Shown here: piece after piece, positions 37,101 to 43,100 of the stretch
Numbering within the stretch: position 1 is the first letter of the stretch
How the letters are laid out: each line of letters starts with the position of its first letter
Assembly: GCA_046316025.1 (NCBI GenBank)
Contig: JBKCXU010000108.1
Location: 1-64,000 of the forward strand
Length of the DNA: 64,000 nucleotides
From: JAJTHJ01 sp046316025
Lineage (GTDB): Bacteria; Pseudomonadota; Gammaproteobacteria; Burkholderiales; Burkholderiaceae_F
Direction of reading: 5' to 3'
Position numbers and translations under genes: made by a program
The notes under the pieces: model-generated
Databases searched by the model: none
The model's input: only the letters and a program-made list of their open reading frames with translations
Told to the model about the DNA's origin: nothing

Positions 37101-40100
37101 CGCCGATCGTACGCACGGTCTCTTCGGTCACGGACGCCTGGTCGTCGGCGGCCTGCGGCGGCGCATTGACGCGGATCACGTCGATCGCAGCGGTGGCCAG
37201 ATCCGAATACAACGCGCCGTCGAATGCGCGGTAGGTGAAGCTGTCGGGTCCGTAGTAGCTGCCGGTGGGGGTGTAGACAAAGCTGCCGTTCGCCGACAGC
37301 GTCACGGTGCCATGGCTGGGACCGGCTTCGAGCACTGCACTCATGCCCGGACCGTCGAGATCGCTGTCGTTGGCCAGTACGCCGGCCAGCGCACCGATGG
37401 TGAGCGCTGCGCGCTGCTCGCCGCTGTAGGCGTCGTCGGCAGCCACCGGCGGGTCGTTCACCGGCGCCACGACGACGACCGCAGTGGCGAGGGACGACTG
37501 GCCACCGCGCCCATCGCGGGCGACGTAGGTAAAGCGATCGGTCCCGGTGAAATCGGTATTGGGCTGGTAGACGAAGGTGCCGTCGCCGGCGAGCGTCAGC
37601 GTGCCGAAGCGCGGCCCCTGCGCCAGGTTTGCCGACAATGGATCGCCGTCGCCATCGCTGTCGTTGCCGAGTACGCCGGCGGTGTACGCCGCCACGGTAA
37701 GCACGCCGTCTTCGGCCACGGTGTAAGCATCGTTCAGTGCCGCCGGCGGCACATTGGCCGTTCCGCCGACCACCAGGTAGGCGGTGGCGGTTGCGCTCTT
37801 GCCCTCGCCGTCGCTGAGCCGGTAAACGAAGCTGTCGTCGCCAACGAAGTCGTTGTTCGGTGCGTACGTGAACGTCCCGTCCGCCGCCAATGCCACGCTG
37901 CCGGACTGCGGACCCTGCCCCGCCACCAGTTGCGCGGTCCATCCGGCGGACGGCGAATCCGGGTCGCTGTCGTTACCCAGCACGCCGCTGCCAAACGTCG
38001 ACACCGTCAGCACTTCGTTGACGCTGACGTTGTAGCTGTCGTCCACCGCGAGCGGTGCGTCGTTGACCGGCCGCACGACGATGTGCACGGTCGCCGTCAC
38101 GATATCGCCGTCGACGTCGCGCATCGAGTACACGAAAGCGTCGTTGCCGCTGAAGTCGGGCGCCGGCACGTAGGTGAACGTGCCGTCGGCATTCAAAATC
38201 GCCGTGCCGTGCTGCGGCGGCGGCGTAACGCCAAACCAGCGGTTAAACGAGTACACCGGCCCGTCGTCGCCGCTGGGCGTGTCGTTGAGCGACACGTCCC
38301 CGGCCAGGACGGTGTTCTCGTCGATGGTGAAGTAATCGTTCGCCGCCAGCGGCAGATCGTTGACCGGCAACACGTTGATGTCGACCACTGCCGTGCTGCT
38401 CTCGCCGTCGGCGTCGGTCAACCGGTAGGCGAACTGGTCGGCACCGTTGTAGTTGGCATTCGGCTGGTAGACGAACTGGCCGGTGGCGGTGTTGAAGCTC
38501 ACCAGCGTGCCGTGCGACGGCCCGAGGCCGGTGACGACGCTCCAAGTGCCCGGCGCATCGGTCGCGCTGTCGTTGGTGGCGACGTTGGCCGTCAGCCGTG
38601 TGTCCTCGTTGACGGCATAGGCGTCGTCCCCGGCCGCCGGCGGATCGTTGGCCGGCAACACATTGACGACGACGGTCGCCTGCGACAGATCGCCATCGGC
38701 GTCGCGAATGCGGTAGACGAAGCGGTCGCTGCCGTTGTAGTCGGCCCCCGGCGTGTACACGAAGGTGCCATCCACCCCCATGCTGACCGCGCCATGCAGC
38801 GGCGCAGTCACCACGCTCCAGGTGTTGCCGCCGTCGCCGCTGGGCGTGTCGTTGGCGGTGACGCTGGCGGCAAGCACGGCGTCTTCGATCACGGTGAAGG
38901 TGTCGGGCAGCGCGACCGGGACGTCGTCGACCGGGTTGACCGTGATGGTGACGGTGGCCAGCCCCGAGTCCGAATTGCCGTCGTTGGCAACGTAGTAGAA
39001 GCGGTCGGTGCCGAAGAAATTGGCGTTGGGGGTGTAGACAAAGCTGCCGTTGGCGGCGAGCGTCACGCTGCCATGGCTGGGGTTGCCGATCTGCACGGCA
39101 GTCAGCGGCTGACCATCCGGTTCGATGTCGTTGACCAGCACGCCGAAGGCCGCGGCCACGGTCAACACCTGATCCTCGCTGACCGAATAGCCGTCCGCGC
39201 GGGCCACCGGGGGATCGTCCTGCGGCGTCACCACGATCGACACGGTGGCCGGCGCCGATTGACCGCCCTTGCCGTCGCGCGCTTGATAGGTAAAGCGGTC
39301 GGTCCCGTTGAAGTCGGCGCCCGGCCGATAGACGAAGCTGCCGTCGGTAGCGAGGGTGACGCTGCCGTGGGCCCCCTGCGTCAGCAGCACCGCGGTCAGC
39401 GGATCGCCGTTGTCGTCGCTGTCGTTGTCGAGGACGCCATCCAGCGCATCGGCCACCGTCAGGGCCACGTCCTCGGCGGTCGTGTAGGCATCGTTGACGG
39501 CCAGCGGCGGAATATTGGGTACCGGGCCAACGAAGATCGACGCGGTGGCCTGCGCGCTGCCGCCGTTCCCGTCGTGCAACTCGTAGACGAAACTTGCCGA
39601 GCTATTGACGAAACCGGCGGCCGGTGCGAACTCGAAGCCGCCGTCAGCGTGCAAAGTCAGCACACCGGCGGTCGCTGCCGGCCCCGACACCAGCGACACG
39701 CTCCAACCGCTGCGGAGCGAGTCGACATCGCTGTCGTTGACCAGTACGCCAGCGCTGGCCGCCACCGCGAGCGTAGTGCCAACGACCGCCGCATAAGTAT
39801 CGTCCACGGCCAGCGGCGGATCATTGACCGGCACCACGTTGATCGTGACCGTGCCGAGCGTGCCGAGGTTACCGTCGGACACGGCGTAGGTGAACGCGGT
39901 GGTAACGGACGCCGCCAGCTCGGCCGGCGCGTCGTACACGAGTTCGCTCAGTTGGGCGCTGGTCAGAACCGTGCCGGCGGAGACCACGGGGCCGCCCGCG
40001 CCGATGCGCACCACCCCGATGGCCGGCAGACCCGTCGCGGTGATGGTCAGCGCCGAGCTATCGACATCGGCGGGCACCGGCAACAGGTCCCCGGCCAACC

Positions 40101-43100
40101 CCTGACCGAGCCGCACACCGGCGTCTTCTTCGGCCACGCTGATCGTGTTGCCGTACGCCACCGGCGCGTCGTTGGCGCCATGCACCGCGACGACGAGTTG
40201 GGCGGTCGCCGTCGCTGCCGCTGCGTCCTGCACCACGTAATAGAAAGTTTCGGTCAGTACATCGCCCGCATCGCGTAGCGCCTGTACGGTGGCATTCGCG
40301 TTATCGACGACATAGGTGTAGTTGCCCGCTGTGTCGAGGGTCAGTTGGCCATAGGCTCCGGCGACGGTCGCGCCGGCACCCGCGCCAACGCCGCCGAAGC
40401 CAAAGGCGAGCACCTGCTTGCTGTCGCCCGCGTCCACGTCGGTGTCGTTCGTCAAGACATTGCCGACGGGATCGACCCCGGGCGTGGCATTGGCCACGCC
40501 GCCGGCTTCGGTGGCGTAGGCCGCATCGGCAAGCGGAGTCGGCGCATCGTTGGTGCCGGTCAACACGATGCTGATGCTCTGGCTGGCGCTGCCACCCTGC
40601 CCGTCGGCCACCGTCACGAGGTAGGTCTGCGTCAGCGTCTGCCCGGCGGCCAGACTGTCCAACTGCGCGTCGCCGACGGTGTAGCTCCAGCCCACGGCGT
40701 CGGTACTCTGATCCAACCCGCCGAGGGTCAGGCTGCCCACATAGCCGCCGCCCACCGCTGCCACGGCAGCGCTATGCGTGTCGATCAGATCGACGTCGGC
40801 AAAGTTCAGCGTGCCGCTGGCGCTGTGGGTGATGCTGTTCTCGCCCGCCGCCCCGTCGGCGACTTCGACCGCCGTCCCGCTTTGCGCCGCACTGGTGATC
40901 ACCGGCGCATCGTTGGTGCCGGTCAACACGATGCTGATGCTCTGGCTGGCGCTGCCGCCCTGCCCGTCGGCCACCGCCACGAGGTAGGTCTGCGTCAGTG
41001 TCTGCCCGGCAGCCAGACTGTCCAGCGCCGCGTCGCCCACGGTGTAGCTCCAGCCCACGGCGTCGGCACTCTGATCCAACCCGCCGAGGGTCAGGCTGCC
41101 CACATAGCCGCCGCCCACCGCTGCCACGGCAGCGCTATGCGTGTCGATCAGATCGACGTCGGCAAAGCTCAGCGTGCCGCTGGCACTGTGGGTGATGCTG
41201 TTCTCGCCCGCCGCCCCGTCGGCGACTTCAACCGCCGTCCCGCTTTGCGCCGCACTGGTGATCACCGGCGCATCGTTGGTGCCAGTCAGGACGATGCTGA
41301 TGCTCTGGCTGGCGCTGCCGCCCTGCCCGTCGGCCACCGTCACGAGGTAGGTCTGCGTCAGTGTCTGCCCGGCAGCCAGACTGTCCAGCGCCGCGTCGCC
41401 GACGGTGTAGCTCCAGCCCACCGTGTTCGCCCCCTGATCCACGCCCGCCAGCGTCAGGATGCCTGCGTAGCCGCCGCCCACCGCCACCGCGGTGGCGCTA
41501 TGCGTGTCGGCAAGGTCAACGTCGCTGAACGTCAGCGTGCCGCTGGCACTGTGGGTGATGCTGTTCTCGCCCGCCGCCCCGTCGGCGACTTCAACCGCCG
41601 TCCCGCTTTGCGCTGCACTGGTGATCACCGGCGCATCGTTGGTACCGGTCAACACGATGCTGATGCCCTGGGTGGCGCTGCCGCCATGTCCATCGGCCAC
41701 CGTCACGAGGTAGGTCTGCGTCAGCGTCTGCCCGGCGGCCAGACTGTCCAACTGCGCGTCGCCGACGGCGTAGCTCCAGCCCACCGTGTTCGCCCCCTGA
41801 TCCACGCCGGTAAGCGTCAGACTGCCCAGGTAGCTTGCAGGCGCCGTCGCCAGGCTGGCGCTGTGCGTGTCGATCAGGTCGATATCGGTAAAGCCCAGGC
41901 CGCCCGTAGCGCTGTGCACCTTGCTGTTCTCGTCGGCCGCGTTGTCCGCAACTTCAGTGGCCGCGCCGCTGCCCGCCGGCCCCATCTCGACCGGATCGTT
42001 CACCCCGGTCACCGTGACCGTGACGACCGCCGTGGCCGGGTTGCCGAGGCCGTCGGCCATCGTGTAGCGGAACTGGGTCGTCGTCGTCTCGCCCTCGGCC
42101 AGCGACTGGAACCCGCTGCCCGGGTCGTACCGCACCGACGCCCCGCCTACAGCGATAGTCGCCGTCCCGGCAAGCCCTGTCGTATCCAACCCGACCACGA
42201 TCTTGGAGTCTGCGGCCCCGTCGGGGTCGGTGTCGTTGGCCAATACATCGACGATCACCGCCGCCCCGTCTTCTTGCGCCGCGGCCGTATCGTCGTTGGC
42301 CGTGGGCGGCGAGCCGCCGGTGGCGCTGACCGTTACCGTGACCGCCCCCACGTCGGTGCCGCCGTTGCCGTCGTCGATGGCGTACTGGAACGTCTCCACT
42401 CCAGTGAAGCCTGCCGCGGGCGCATAGATCAACCGGTCGTCGGTGGTGGCCGCCGTGCCGCGCGTGTCGCGGCTCAGGGTGCCGCCCCGATCGCCAACCG
42501 TATCGAAGCTCGTCAAGTAAACCGGATCGCCGTCCGGATCGACGTCTCCAGCCAGCACGGCGATCGTCAGGGGCGTGTCCACCCGGCCGACCACGTTTTC
42601 GTCGTCGGCCACGGGTGGATCGTTCACCCCAACCAGCGTGACCGTCACCGCACGGGTGACCACGGCCAGGCCGTCGCTCAAGGCAACGTCAAACGTCTCC
42701 AAACGCTGCTGCCCCGGCGCCAAGTGCTCCAGCGCGTTCGCATCGACGACGTAGGTCCACGTCAGCACGCCGCCGCTGCCGCTGCCCGTGCTGTCTTTCG
42801 TCACCGCGGCAGTCAAGCTGCCCAGCGGCGTGCCGCTGCCGACGTACGAGGCAACCCACGAGGCGTGCACATCGCTCAGATCCACATCGCCAAAATCCAA
42901 GGCGCCGCTGGCCGTCAGACTGCCCACCGGCGGCGTCGCCAACTCAACGACCGTGCCTTGATCGCTGCCACCGCCAAGCACCGGCGCATCGTTGGTGCCG
43001 GTCAGGACGATGTCGATGCTCTGGCTGGCGCTGCCGCCATGCCCGTCGGCCACCGTCACGAGGTAGGTCTGCGTCAGCGTCTGCCCGGCGGCCAGACTGT

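Noticed and set aside
40541..41992. Regular direct repeats as a possible CRISPR array
   Set aside because: The 363-bp units are contiguous coding repeats in frame with the giant gene, with no short repeat/unique spacer pattern.
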